This document shows, piece after piece, positions 33,444-42,027 of a stretch of 64,000 nt of DNA (its first letter is position 1; each line of letters opens with the position of its first letter). This stretch comes from Arthrobacter sp. Soil764 (lineage in GTDB: Bacteria > Actinomycetota > Actinomycetes > Actinomycetales > Micrococcaceae). Below the pieces are notes generated by a model. It ran no database searches. It was not told the DNA's origin and worked only from the letters and a program-made list of their open reading frames with translations. The DNA is taken from assembly GCF_001428075.1 (NCBI RefSeq), contig NZ_LMSI01000012.1, positions 316,507 through 380,506 on the forward strand, written 5' to 3'. The translations under genes and the position numbers were made by a program.

Positions 33444-34163
33444 ATGAACATTGCAGCTATTCCCCGTTCCCGCCCCGCCCCCAAGGCCCGCTGGTTCGTT
33501 CCAGTCGGCCTGATCCTCCTGAGCCTCGTACCGATCCTGGCCGGCACGCTACGTCTGACCCAGCTGGCGGGCGGCCAGATAACACCGGAAAACGCCAGGT
33601 TCTTTGATTCACCCCTTCCGGTGCTGATCCACATCCCCACAGTCACCCTCTATCTGGTGCTGGGCGCCTTCCAGTTCGTTCCCCCGCTCCGCCGGGGCAA
33701 GCGAGGCAGGGCAAGCTGGCACAAGGTCGCTGGCCGCATCCTCGCGCCAACAGGCCTGCTCGCCGCGCTGTCCGGCTTGTGGATGGCCGTCTTCTATGAC
33801 CTGCCACCACTGGACGGGCCACTGCTGCTGGTCCTTCGGCTGGTGTTCGGGTCCGCGATGGTGGCGTTCATCATCCTGGGGTTCATCGCGGTGCGGCGCC
33901 GGAACTACGTCCGGCACAGCGAGTGGATGTCCCGGGCATATGCCATCGGCATTGCCCAGGGAACCATCGTGGTGGTCACCCTCCCCTGGATCGCGCTGGT
34001 GGGGCCGGTCACCGAACTCAGCAGGGCTCTGCTGATCGGAGCCTCCTGGGTGCTCAGCCTGGCCGTGGCCGAGTACTTCATCCATCGCCGCGCCCGCGGA
34101 CCCGCTCCGGGAGGACAAATATTCCGCGACGGCGCGGGCCCTGAACAGCCCGCCATCACCTAA
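33444..34163 (+). CDS. DUF2306-family membrane protein
   Basis: 239 residues with six to seven helices: WFVPVGLILLSLVPILAGTL, HIPTVTLYLVLGAFQFVPPL (with the conserved H), WHKVAGRILAPTGLLAALSG, RHSEWMSRAYAIGIAQGTIV. The His residues at helix ends resemble haem-type ligands in related membrane proteins, but this is not established. Monocistronic, between DUF998 and the phosphotransferase-like gene. Confidence 0.72.
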   Translation: MNIAAIPRSRPAPKARWFVPVGLILLSLVPILAGTLRLTQLAGGQITPENARFFDSPLPVLIHIPTVTLYLVLGAFQFVPPLRRGKRGRASWHKVAGRILAPTGLLAALSGLWMAVFYDLPPLDGPLLLVLRLVFGSAMVAFIILGFIAVRRRNYVRHSEWMSRAYAIGIAQGTIVVVTLPWIALVGPVTELSRALLIGASWVLSLAVAEYFIHRRARGPAPGGQIFRDGAGPEQPAIT

Positions 34164-34256
34164 ACCCCTATAGCCCCGCACCATGGACGGTGCCAGAATG
34201 TTGCGCACCAACTTCCTTCATCCGCCCAGGAATCAGGGCACCAAGGACGCAGCCTC

Positions 34257-36920
34257 ATGACGTACGTCAAGGAATTGGGCGATGTGGGTCGGGATGATGT
34301 GGCCCTGGCCGGCGGCAAGGCGGTGGGCCTGGGCGGCCTCATCCAGGCCGGGCTGCCCGTGCCGTCAGGGTTTGTCCTGACCACGGCCGCCTATCAGAAC
34401 TTCGTCACGCACAACCAGCTCGACGCGGCGATCCAGGACCTCGCCACGCTCCAACCGGACGCGTCCCCGCAGGACTACGAGGATGCCTCCGCACAGATCA
34501 ACGCGCTGTTCAGGAACGGGACCATGCCGGCCGGAATTGCCGCGGAACTCGAGGAAGCGTACGCGCGGCTCGGCAACGGCACAGCAGTATCAGTCCGTTC
34601 CTCCGCCACCGCCGAGGACCTCACCTCGGCCAGTTTCGCCGGGCAACAGGAAACCTACCTGAACGTCCATGGCACGGAGGCACTCACCCGGGCCGTCATC
34701 AACTGCTGGGCTTCGCTTTGGACGGCGCGCGCCATGGCCTACCGGGCCCGCGAAGGCGTGGGGCCGGACCAGGTGCGGCTCGCCGTCGTGGTCCAGCAGA
34801 TGGTGCAGGCTGACGCCGCCGGCGTCATGTTCACTGCCAACCCCGCCAACGGGCGGCGGGACCAGACGGTGATCAGCGCCGCCTGGGGCTTGGGCGAGGC
34901 CGTGGTCAGCGGCACCGTCACCACGGACGATCTTGTGGTTGAGTCCGCCACGGGCCGGGTCCTCTCCCGGCAGACAGCGGACAAGGATGTCATGACCGTG
35001 CCCGCGGAGAACGGAACGGCCGAGGAGAAGGTGGCGGAAGCCCGCCGTCGTGCGCCCGTCCTGGACGATGCCGCCGCAGCTAGCCTGGCCCGCGACGGCC
35101 AGCGGAGCGCAGACCACTTTGGCGCGCCGCAGGACATCGAATGGGCGCGGGCCGGCGGCCGGTTCTTCCTGCTGCAGTCCCGGCCCATCACGGCCCTCCC
35201 CGAACCTGCAGCCGACGTCCCCGACACCTGGCCGGTGCCCTATCCCAAGGGGCTCTACTTCCGGGCGAGCATCGTGGAGCAGATGCCGGACCCGCTCACC
35301 CCGCTCTTCGCCGACCTCATCGACGGCTCGGTTACCCGCTCGCTGTCGGCCCTGATGAACCAGGCGCTGGGCCGCAACTCCCTGCGCGAGGGCGACGTCA
35401 GGTTCCCCACCATCAACGGCTACGCCTATTACTACTACCGCAACCTGGCCATGTTGCGGATGACGGGCCGCACGGTCCCGGCGCTGGGCGCGCTGTTCAG
35501 CGGCAAGGCGCACATGGGCATCACGGGCTGGCGCGACTATTCGCACCCGCGCTATGAACGGGTGGTCAGGGACTGGTCCGTGACCCCGCCGCCGGAGCTC
35601 TCCGGCGACCGGCTGCTGGCCGGCGTGCAGGCGCTCCTGGACGCCGGCACCGTCTACTACACTGCCGTGCAGTCCATCATCCCGCTCGCCGCCATGAGCG
35701 AGCTCTCCTTTCGGGCCTTCTATGACAAGGCCGTCCGGCGCCGCGGCGATCCCCCGGCCCAGGAGTTCCTGCTGGGCTTCGACAGCGAACCCATCCGGGC
35801 GGAAAAGTCGCTGTACGACCTTGCGGGGTGGGCGCGGAGCGACCCCGCGCTGGTTGCGGCGTTGCTGGAACGGCCGACGGCGGAACTCGCCCAGTGCCAG
35901 CGGACCGGTTCCGCGCCGGAAGGGGTGGAGGACGTCCTGTGGCAGGAATGGCGCTTCACCTTCCAGGAGCACCTGGACCTCTACGGCCACGCCGTCTACA
36001 ACCTGGACTTCGCCATCCCCGTACCGGCGGACCACCCGTCCGCACAGCTCGAAACGGTGAAGTTCTACCTCCGGGGGCAGGGCACCGACCCGCATGAGCG
36101 GCAGCGGCAGCTGACCGAGCGCCGGGAGTCACTGACGCGGGAGATGGCTGCCCGGCTGGGACCGCGCCGCCGAGCCCTGTTCTTCCGCCTGCTCCGGTGG
36201 GCGCAGGAAGCCGCGCCGATCCGCGAAGACGCGCTGGCCGACGTCGGACTGGCCTGGCCGCTGCTGCGGCGCATGCTGCTGGAACTGGGGCGGCGGCTGG
36301 TGTCCTCGGGCGTGCTTGCCGCGCCGGAGGACGTGTTCTGGCTGCGCCACCAGGAGCTGCAGGCCGCCGTCGACTTCGGCCTCGCCGAACCCGGCGCCCG
36401 TGGTGGCGCTGCCATTGCCGGGGCTGACCGTCCGGTCCGGGCCGCCGCCGTGGAGGAGCGGAAGATGCTGTGGCGGGGCCAGGCGAAGGCCGCGGCACCG
36501 CAGATGCTGCCCGAGAGCAAGTGGATGGAGCGGTCGTTCGGATCGTGGATGCCCGCAGGTTCCCAGCACCAGTCCGGCGACGTGATCAAGGGCGCCGGCG
36601 CGAGTTCCGGCAAGGTCACCGCGGCTGCCCGTGTGCTGCGGGGCCCGGAGGATTTTGGCCTGATGCAGCCCGGTGAGGTGCTGGTGGCCCGCATCACCAC
36701 TCCCGCGTGGACGCCGCTGTTCGCGATGGCGTCCGCCGTGGTGACCGACGTGGGCGGACCGCTCAGCCACAGCTCCATCGTGGCCCGCGAGTATGGCATC
36801 CCGGCCGTCCTGGGCACCGGGGTGGCGACGCAGCGGCTGGCCGCCGTTCAGCAGGTCACGGTTGATGGCGACGCCGGTACAGTCACCATCAGGCATCCGG
36901 CCTCCAGCGGGCAACGTTAG
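34257..36920 (+). CDS. Rifampin phosphotransferase-like / PEP-synthase-related dikinase
   Basis: 887 residues. ATP-grasp half: YVKELGDVGRDDVALAGGKA, VRSSATAEDLTSASFAGQQE, QADAAGVMFTANPANG, WGLGEAVVSGTV and LLQSRPITALPEP end near 320. A long middle domain (about 320-760) has no PEP-synthase counterpart. The phosphohistidine swivel domain is at the C-terminus with H838 in GGPLSHSSIVAREYGIPAVL. This order (ATP, substrate domain, His domain last, no PEP TIM barrel) is that of rifampin phosphotransferase (Rph), not of PEP synthase (ppsA lies at 62080). It would transfer the beta-phosphate of ATP via His to an unknown hydroxyl compound; rifamycin is possible but unproven. Confidence 0.8.
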   Translation: MTYVKELGDVGRDDVALAGGKAVGLGGLIQAGLPVPSGFVLTTAAYQNFVTHNQLDAAIQDLATLQPDASPQDYEDASAQINALFRNGTMPAGIAAELEEAYARLGNGTAVSVRSSATAEDLTSASFAGQQETYLNVHGTEALTRAVINCWASLWTARAMAYRAREGVGPDQVRLAVVVQQMVQADAAGVMFTANPANGRRDQTVISAAWGLGEAVVSGTVTTDDLVVESATGRVLSRQTADKDVMTVPAENGTAEEKVAEARRRAPVLDDAAAASLARDGQRSADHFGAPQDIEWARAGGRFFLLQSRPITALPEPAADVPDTWPVPYPKGLYFRASIVEQMPDPLTPLFADLIDGSVTRSLSALMNQALGRNSLREGDVRFPTINGYAYYYYRNLAMLRMTGRTVPALGALFSGKAHMGITGWRDYSHPRYERVVRDWSVTPPPELSGDRLLAGVQALLDAGTVYYTAVQSIIPLAAMSELSFRAFYDKAVRRRGDPPAQEFLLGFDSEPIRAEKSLYDLAGWARSDPALVAALLERPTAELAQCQRTGSAPEGVEDVLWQEWRFTFQEHLDLYGHAVYNLDFAIPVPADHPSAQLETVKFYLRGQGTDPHERQRQLTERRESLTREMAARLGPRRRALFFRLLRWAQEAAPIREDALADVGLAWPLLRRMLLELGRRLVSSGVLAAPEDVFWLRHQELQAAVDFGLAEPGARGGAAIAGADRPVRAAAVEERKMLWRGQAKAAAPQMLPESKWMERSFGSWMPAGSQHQSGDVIKGAGASSGKVTAAARVLRGPEDFGLMQPGEVLVARITTPAWTPLFAMASAVVTDVGGPLSHSSIVAREYGIPAVLGTGVATQRLAAVQQVTVDGDAGTVTIRHPASSGQR

Positions 36921-36952
36921 GAAAGAGGGGCCCGGAGGCGCATAGTTGGGAG

Positions 36953-37495
36953 ATGACCAGTCCTTACACCCGGGGCGACTCCTTCAGCAGCGAGGCTTCC
37001 CGGAAACACATCAGGCAGGCGCTCGCGAACTACGGTGCAACCGACGTTGCGTTCACTCAACGGGGAAACCTGAGTGCCGTCGCATTCAAGGGTGACGGGC
37101 GGCAGTTCCGGATTGTCATGCCCATACTGCAGTCCGAAGGCGCCCTGGCGATCCGCGGGGACGTCGCGGACAGCCGGCTCCACGAAGCGAACGCAAGAAT
37201 CCTGGAACGCGCCAACCGCAAATCCTGGCACGCCCTGGCCCAGGCCATAGACGCCAAGCTCGGCGCGGCGGCGGCAGGCATTGCCACCCTTGAATCGGAA
37301 TTCCTGGCCCATGTGGTCCTCCCCGGAAACCACACCGTGATTGACGAACTCGAACCCATCATCGACGCTGCCTACCGGTCCGGCCGGCGGCCATCATTCG
37401 GCGGTCCGGATCCTTCGGCGCGTGCCGCTGAAGGCGAGGCAGATTTCCCGCAGCTCCGGGCCGTCCCGTCCCCTACGTCCCGTGGTGGAAGCTAA
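36953..37495 (+). CDS. Conserved hypothetical protein
   Basis: 180 residues: YGATDVAFTQRGNLSAVAFK, QFRIVMPILQSEGALAIRGD and WHALAQAIDAKLGAAAAGIA suggest a compact alpha/beta domain, followed by a disordered Pro/Gly/Ser tail. I do not recognise the family; phage-associated proteins of similar pattern exist. CATAGT six bases before the ATG suggests a leaderless start. Confidence 0.6.
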   Translation: MTSPYTRGDSFSSEASRKHIRQALANYGATDVAFTQRGNLSAVAFKGDGRQFRIVMPILQSEGALAIRGDVADSRLHEANARILERANRKSWHALAQAIDAKLGAAAAGIATLESEFLAHVVLPGNHTVIDELEPIIDAAYRSGRRPSFGGPDPSARAAEGEADFPQLRAVPSPTSRGGS

Positions 37496-37524
37496 CCGCA
37501 CCGGCTTGGCGGTTGCTTGCCCGG

Positions 37525-37791
37525 CTACTCCCCCATGCCGGGGTGCACGGGAACGAAGTCGATCTTGTTGCCGGAGTTGGTCCGGCCCGCCGGGGCCCGG
37601 TTGAACCCCTTCGCATCGAGCCCGTTCCCGGCCCGGAAGTCCGCGAGCGCCACGTCGTAGGCGTTGTTAAGGGTCCGGCCAGAGAACTCGCCGGTGCTGC
37701 CGTCAGCGAAAGCAATCCGGATCCGCACGCCGGCCGGGTAGTGCCGGTTCATCCGGATGTAGCCGTCGGCGTCCTGCTGGAGAGTGATCAT
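37525..37791 (-). CDS. Small hypothetical protein
   Basis: 88 residues: MITLQQDADGYIRMNRHYPA, RIRIAFADGSTGEFSG, NNAYDVALADFRAGNGLDA. A beta-rich fragment with no recognised family. Convergent with the gene ending at 37495. AAAGCGGATTCCC precedes the ATG. Confidence 0.55.
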   Translation of the reverse strand: MITLQQDADGYIRMNRHYPAGVRIRIAFADGSTGEFSGRTLNNAYDVALADFRAGNGLDAKGFNRAPAGRTNSGNKIDFVPVHPGMGE

Positions 37792-37876
37792 GGGAATCCG
37801 CTTTCGTTTGTGGGAGCAGTCTCAAGTTTGCCTCAAATCCTGAAGGATGCCGGACCTGCCGGTGCCATACTGGGCC

Positions 37877-38353
37877 ATGGCGATTGGGATGACGCGGCGT
37901 GGAACCTGGCTGCGGTACGGGCTGCTCTCAGCCCTGCTGGTCGCCATCCACCTTGGCATCCAGTGGTACTTTTCTGAGGGCGTTTACCAAGGCCGGGCGA
38001 ACGTCCCGCTGCGGAAGTTCCCGGAAGACGTGAGCGTCCTGGATCTTCTGACCTTCACGCCGATCTTCATCGGACTCAAATTCCTGGCTTACGACTCCGC
38101 AGTGCGCTCCTTCACCAAGGGCTACAGGCCTCCCGCACTAATGGTCATCTTCATCGCCGGCTACGTGGTGGCCCTGGCGATGGACATCGCCTGCCTCACC
38201 GCGGCGGCAAAACCAATTGCAGACTCGGGGTTCGCGCTTCTGGGGCCGATTCTTCAAACGCCGTTTGTACTCTTCCTGGCCGGCGCAATCATCGCAGGTT
38301 TGGCACTGCAAAAAGACTTCCCCCCAGAGGCGCAACCGAACAACCCACGTTAA
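37877..38353 (+). CDS. Hypothetical four-helix membrane protein
   Basis: About 158 residues from ATG 37877: a short basic N-terminus, then helices around YGLLSALLVAIHLGIQWYF, LLTFTPIFIGLKFLAYDS, LMVIFIAGYVVALAMDIACL and LQTPFVLFLAGAIIAGLAL. CATACT five bases before this ATG fits the leaderless pattern of this genome; ATG 37847, ten codons upstream, is the alternative. No family recognised. Confidence 0.6.
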   Translation: MAIGMTRRGTWLRYGLLSALLVAIHLGIQWYFSEGVYQGRANVPLRKFPEDVSVLDLLTFTPIFIGLKFLAYDSAVRSFTKGYRPPALMVIFIAGYVVALAMDIACLTAAAKPIADSGFALLGPILQTPFVLFLAGAIIAGLALQKDFPPEAQPNNPR

Positions 38354-38399
38354 CCTTCCCTCCGTACCCAAGGGAGGAGTGCGGCGGCAGGCGGGGCGC

Positions 38400-39278
38400 T
38401 CAGCCCTCGCAGGCCACCCCGTCGCCGTCGCCGTCCAGCCCGGACCGGTAGCCCGCAGTACCGGCATACAGCGGCGCCGCCCCGGCGGTGACCACTTCAG
38501 CGCAGTTAGCGTAATAGACAACGGTGCCGGCGGCGGCGGGAGCGACGGACGTTGGCGCCGGTTCACCCGGGCAGCCGGCCAGGATGCCCGCAATGGCATC
38601 GTGCTCCGCCTGCGTCACCCACAGGCCGTACCGGGCTTTCACGGACACCTGCCGGGCGACGTACCCGCACCGGAACCCCTTGGCGGGCGGCAACCAGGTG
38701 GCGGCGTCGCCGTCGCCCTTTTGCTGGTTGGTGGGCCCGTCGGTGGCCTGGAGGTTCAGCGGATCGTTGGCGAACACCGTCCGCTGCTCCGAGGTCAACT
38801 GCTGGGCGCCCTTTTGCCAGGCGTCGCTGAGTGCCACCACGTGGTCGATCTGCACGGCGCTGCTGGTGGTGGTGCCGCGGAGGAAGTTGATGACCGTGCC
38901 GGTGTAGGGATCGGCAAGCACTCCGGTTTTGACGGTGCAGGGGACGCTGCTGGTGAAGGTCACCTGGGTCAGGTCCCGCTGGAGGATGTCGTTACGGGTG
39001 TCGCAGCCGTTCCGGTCCACGTCCGCCCACGTCGGCCCGAACAGCGACCGCTCGTACCCCGTCTTGGGCGCCCGGCCCTTCACCGGAAGGGTGGCCAGGA
39101 GGTCTGCGGCCTCAAGCGCAGCATCCGGCCCGGCCACCGAGGTGCCGTCCAGGGCGTCGGCGGCGTTTGCCGGCAGGCTCGGAATGAAGAGCCCAAGCAG
39201 GGCGGAAAGCACGACGGCGGCCATCCAGCGGGTGCCGGACGCGGGCGTTGTTGCGGGCAAGGACGTGTAGCCGGACAT
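38400..39278 (-). CDS. Secreted HNH (DUF1524) nuclease with excalibur domain
   Basis: 292 residues. Signal peptide (WMAAVVLSALLGLFIPSLPA, cleavage near ANA-A). The GmrSD-type HNH core is GCDTRNDILQRDL, the catalytic QIDHVVALSDAWQKGAQQL and FANDPLNLQATDGPTNQQKG. After a Pro/Ala linker comes an excalibur calcium-binding domain: YYANCAEVV ... GLDGDGDGVACEG. Widespread in actinobacteria as an extracellular DNase, likely for nutrient scavenging or competition. Monocistronic; convergent with the gene ending at 38353. Confidence 0.88.
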   Translation of the reverse strand: MSGYTSLPATTPASGTRWMAAVVLSALLGLFIPSLPANAADALDGTSVAGPDAALEAADLLATLPVKGRAPKTGYERSLFGPTWADVDRNGCDTRNDILQRDLTQVTFTSSVPCTVKTGVLADPYTGTVINFLRGTTTSSAVQIDHVVALSDAWQKGAQQLTSEQRTVFANDPLNLQATDGPTNQQKGDGDAATWLPPAKGFRCGYVARQVSVKARYGLWVTQAEHDAIAGILAGCPGEPAPTSVAPAAAGTVVYYANCAEVVTAGAAPLYAGTAGYRSGLDGDGDGVACEG

Positions 39279-39485
39279 GCAGGTTCCCCAGGTTGTGTGC
39301 AGGAAGGGTTTGGGGCGTCAGCCCCCCATTGCCGCTGACGCCACGGACGAGCCTAGCGTCCTGCACGTGCCTAAAATGCCGGTTCCGGCCGGAGTGGGCG
39401 AATCCTTCCCGACTCCTGCGCTTAACCTGCGACGGAGGCACGCGGTTCAGGCGTCAGATGGTTTCCCGCTTGCTCCTGCCCGTCC

Positions 39486-39875
39486 TTAAGGGTTCAGGGC
39501 CTTTCCAAAGACCCAGCGGTTCCATTTGCTGGGGTCTCCGCCCGGCGGCAGGCCGAGTTTGCGGACTGCCTTCTTCCACCACCGGTTGCTGAGGTAGAAG
39601 ACCGCCCCGATCAGGACGAGGAGAACGGCCAGGACAACCAGGGACCAGTCCTTCGCAGCCTGGTACTCGTAGTAGCCCGGCTGGCCGTAGGCCAGTTCCC
39701 CGGAAACCAGTGGGCCTGTCACATCCAGGAAGTAGTAGAACAGCTGGAAGAACGGCATCGTCAGCAGTGTCAGCGGCACGAACACGATGGCGAAGTATTT
39801 GAGCCACAATGTGGCGCAGCGTTTGTTCCAGGCTGCCAATTGCTGTTTCTGGTCAGTGTCGATCAACCGGTCCAT
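39486..39875 (-). CDS. Hypothetical two-to-three-helix membrane protein
   Basis: 129 residues from ATG 39875 with GGGGGAG before it; a TTG four codons upstream is less likely. Helices at WLKYFAIVFVPLTLLTMPFF and WSLVVLAVLLVLIGAVFYLS flank a polar loop (SGELAYGQPGYYEYQAAKDW); the C-terminus is basic. No family recognised. Confidence 0.65.
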   Translation of the reverse strand: MDRLIDTDQKQQLAAWNKRCATLWLKYFAIVFVPLTLLTMPFFQLFYYFLDVTGPLVSGELAYGQPGYYEYQAAKDWSLVVLAVLLVLIGAVFYLSNRWWKKAVRKLGLPPGGDPSKWNRWVFGKALNP

Positions 39876-39934
39876 ACTCTCCCCCAATGAGTTCCCGCTT
39901 TGTGCACAGCTTACGGGAAGGCAAACTCCCGGAC

Positions 39935-40051
39935 TTGAAAAGTAAGCATGCTTGCTATTAGGGTTGGGGTCAGCTTCTCCGCCTGGCCCCCATCAGGCGG
40001 AGTGGTTGCCAGGAAAGCTCCGCGCACTCCAGTGCTGCGGGGCTTTTCCTG
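39935..40051 (+). ncRNA. Candidate small RNA with two hairpins
   Basis: TTGAAA (39935-39940), a 15-base spacer and TATTAG (39956-39961) could form a promoter. Downstream are two stable hairpins: CTCCGCCTG / CAGGCGGAG (39977-40002, C-rich loop) and CAGGAAAGC / GCTTTTCCTG with an inner CCGC/GCGG (40010-40051). No open frame fits. The C-rich loop recalls the 6C RNA motif of actinobacteria, but the second loop lacks a C-run. Weak evidence. Confidence 0.3.
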
Positions 40052-40109
40052 TCTGCCCTCCGACAGCAGCCAGGACGTCACGTCAGCTGTTGAGGGCAAA
40101 CACAACGGT

Positions 40110-40128
40110 GGCACCCAAGCCGGGTGCC
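40110..40128. terminator. Hairpin terminator of the phosphoesterase operon
   Basis: GGCACCC aagcc GGGTGCC, 7-bp perfect stem, 29 bases after the phosphoesterase stop (minus strand). The identical 19-base sequence recurs at 43375 after another minus-strand gene. Confidence 0.6.
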
Positions 40129-40156
40129 GCCGTCGTTCTTAATTCAGCTGGTCCGC

Positions 40157-42013
40157 TCATGGACCCGCAGGCCGCACCACGATGGCCGAGCCGCACTGGT
40201 TGACCAGCGTGCCCAGGCTCGAGGCCGCGGTGGCGGTCTTCGTGCCAGTGGCTGACGTATCGGTCAGGGCGAGGGAGTTGACCTCGATGGCCGCGTTCGA
40301 CTTGGCCGCGATGTTGGATGTTGCGTCCCCCACTTCAGTTGTCCCTGCCGGTGGGGTGAAGGACGTGGTGGCCGAGTTGGTACCGTTCCTGACGCCGTGC
40401 GCGGTCAGCAAGAGTGCCCCCGCCGTTACCGGTGTGACGGACGGAGCCCGGACATCCGGGTAAGCTACCCCTGTGTTGTTGTCCGTGGCGGGCGTAACGT
40501 CCAGCGGTGTGGTGGTGTTTGCCCCCTGCACCGCAACGGTCGACCAGGCGTACCGGGAAGTCGGTTCAGGCACGCTCGGTGCAGTATCGCCGGCCTGCAT
40601 CACGCGGTACCAGACCGCCTGGTGCGCCGATGCAGAGCTTGCGCTGGTGAAGTCACCCACCGCCTTTGTCCATCCAGCCGGGGCCGTGACATTGGCAGAA
40701 CCCGACACCGTGACCTGCGAGAACAGGAAAACCGTGTCGCCAGGTTGCCAACCGGCAGGCAGGCCCGCCGTGTACGAACCCGCTGCCGTCAGCTCGCCGG
40801 ACCCAGTGGCGGACGACCGGACGGAAACTGCTGATGTTGTCGGCGGAGGCGTCGTTGTTGTCGGCGTGGGAGTTGGGGTTGGCGTAGGTGTCGGCGTGGG
40901 AGTTGGGGTTGGCGTAGGTGTCGGCGTGGGAGTTGGGGTTGGCGTGGCGGTCGTTGTCGGTGTTGGCGTGGGGCTCGGCGACGGTGCCGGGCGGGTGATG
41001 GTGAATTTATCCGAATAGGTTCCGCCGGAAGCCCGGACGAATGAACCGGTCAAGGTTGTGCTTGTCACCGACACATTCAAGAACCCGTAGGTGGGGTTGT
41101 TGTTGCTGCCCATGAAGCTCTGGAAGTACGGCGCCGTGGTCGTATTGCTCTCACTGTTGATCGACCTGCCGCCTGAACCCACGGTGGCCAGGATGGTCCC
41201 GGTCCCGGCGGCAAACTGCCCGTTGGGGTCCGTGCCGGCCACGCAGTCCGGGTTGAAGCTGCTGACCGGGATGGCCGTGCAGCTGCCCTTGAGCGCCAGC
41301 GGGTAGCTGCGTGCGTACGCATGGTCGTGTGCCTGCAGGTACAGGTCCACCTTTTTGGAGACCAGCATGTTCATCAGGTCGGGGCTGGCGGCGCAGGGGT
41401 AGTTGACCATCGACAGGCAGTACATGTGCATGCCCACCACGACAAACGGGATTCCGGCTGCGCGCGCTGAGTCGATGGCCGACGTCACGAACTTGTAGCC
41501 CTGGGTGCCGGACTTGTAGGACCAGTCAAGGCCGCTGCCGCTGTACGTCAGCTTCGGGGACACCATGATCAGCCGCACCAGCGGGCTGCTGGACGGGTAG
41601 TCGGTGTAGAACTGCTGGGCATAGTTTCCTACCGACCCGAGTTCATCCGGCAGGCACGAGGCGAATTTGGACCACACACCGTCAGGTCCGTCATCCTCGT
41701 GGTTCCCCGTGATGAATTCGTACGGCATGGTCCCGGCGTGCTGCTTGACGAACGAGCACCAGGCCGATTCCGGGGTGATCTGGGAGTAGGACAGGTCGCC
41801 AAGGTTGAAAAATGCCGAGGTTCCGGCGTTGCGTGCTGCATCGATGACCTTGCCCGTCACCGTGTTGCCGCCGGTGTCACCGGCGAACCCCAGGCTCACC
41901 GACGTTGCGGCCGAGGCCTGCGAGTCGCGTGAGGTGCCCAGGAAGGAGACATTGGCGAGCACGAGGGCGGTGCCCAGCAGGAGGGCCAGCACCGCAGTCA
42001 CTGGATGGCGCAT
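40157..42013 (-). CDS. Secreted metallophosphoesterase with PT-repeat linker and C-terminal beta domain
   Basis: About 618 residues. Signal peptide (VTAVLALLLGTALVLANVSF). The calcineurin-like core has GFAGDTGGN, FFNLGDLSYS, TGNHEDDG, VVVGMHMYCLS and YLQAHDHAYARSYPL, the five metal-binding motifs. A roughly 45-residue Pro/Thr repeat linker follows (residues about 350-395), then a beta-rich domain of about 200 residues (SSATGSGELTAAGSYTAG ... WYRVMQAGDTAPSVPEPTS) like those found on secreted actinobacterial proteins. It hydrolyses an extracellular phosphoester, substrate unknown. ATG 42013 has AAGGCCAGGGG before it; ATG 42043 would overlap the HAF gene. Confidence 0.85.
   Translation of the reverse strand: MRHPVTAVLALLLGTALVLANVSFLGTSRDSQASAATSVSLGFAGDTGGNTVTGKVIDAARNAGTSAFFNLGDLSYSQITPESAWCSFVKQHAGTMPYEFITGNHEDDGPDGVWSKFASCLPDELGSVGNYAQQFYTDYPSSSPLVRLIMVSPKLTYSGSGLDWSYKSGTQGYKFVTSAIDSARAAGIPFVVVGMHMYCLSMVNYPCAASPDLMNMLVSKKVDLYLQAHDHAYARSYPLALKGSCTAIPVSSFNPDCVAGTDPNGQFAAGTGTILATVGSGGRSINSESNTTTAPYFQSFMGSNNNPTYGFLNVSVTSTTLTGSFVRASGGTYSDKFTITRPAPSPSPTPTPTTTATPTPTPTPTPTPTPTPTPTPTPTPTPTPTTTTPPPTTSAVSVRSSATGSGELTAAGSYTAGLPAGWQPGDTVFLFSQVTVSGSANVTAPAGWTKAVGDFTSASSASAHQAVWYRVMQAGDTAPSVPEPTSRYAWSTVAVQGANTTTPLDVTPATDNNTGVAYPDVRAPSVTPVTAGALLLTAHGVRNGTNSATTSFTPPAGTTEVGDATSNIAAKSNAAIEVNSLALTDTSATGTKTATAASSLGTLVNQCGSAIVVRPAGP
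40861..40946. repeat. 30-bp tandem repeat encoding the PT linker
   Basis: The unit tcggcgtgggagttggggtt plus ggcgtaggtg occurs twice perfectly (40861-40890, 40891-40920) and a third time in part. It encodes alternating Pro-Thr on the minus strand. Such identical units can slip in replication and change linker length. Confidence 0.85.
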
Positions 42014-42027
42014 GCGCCCCTGGCCTT

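Noticed and set aside
38400..39278. HNH nuclease as a second GmrSD-type restriction gene
   Set aside because: It has a signal peptide and an excalibur domain, so it is a secreted nuclease.
40861..40946. 30-bp direct repeats as a CRISPR array
   Set aside because: Units abut without spacers and encode the Pro-Thr linker of a secreted enzyme.
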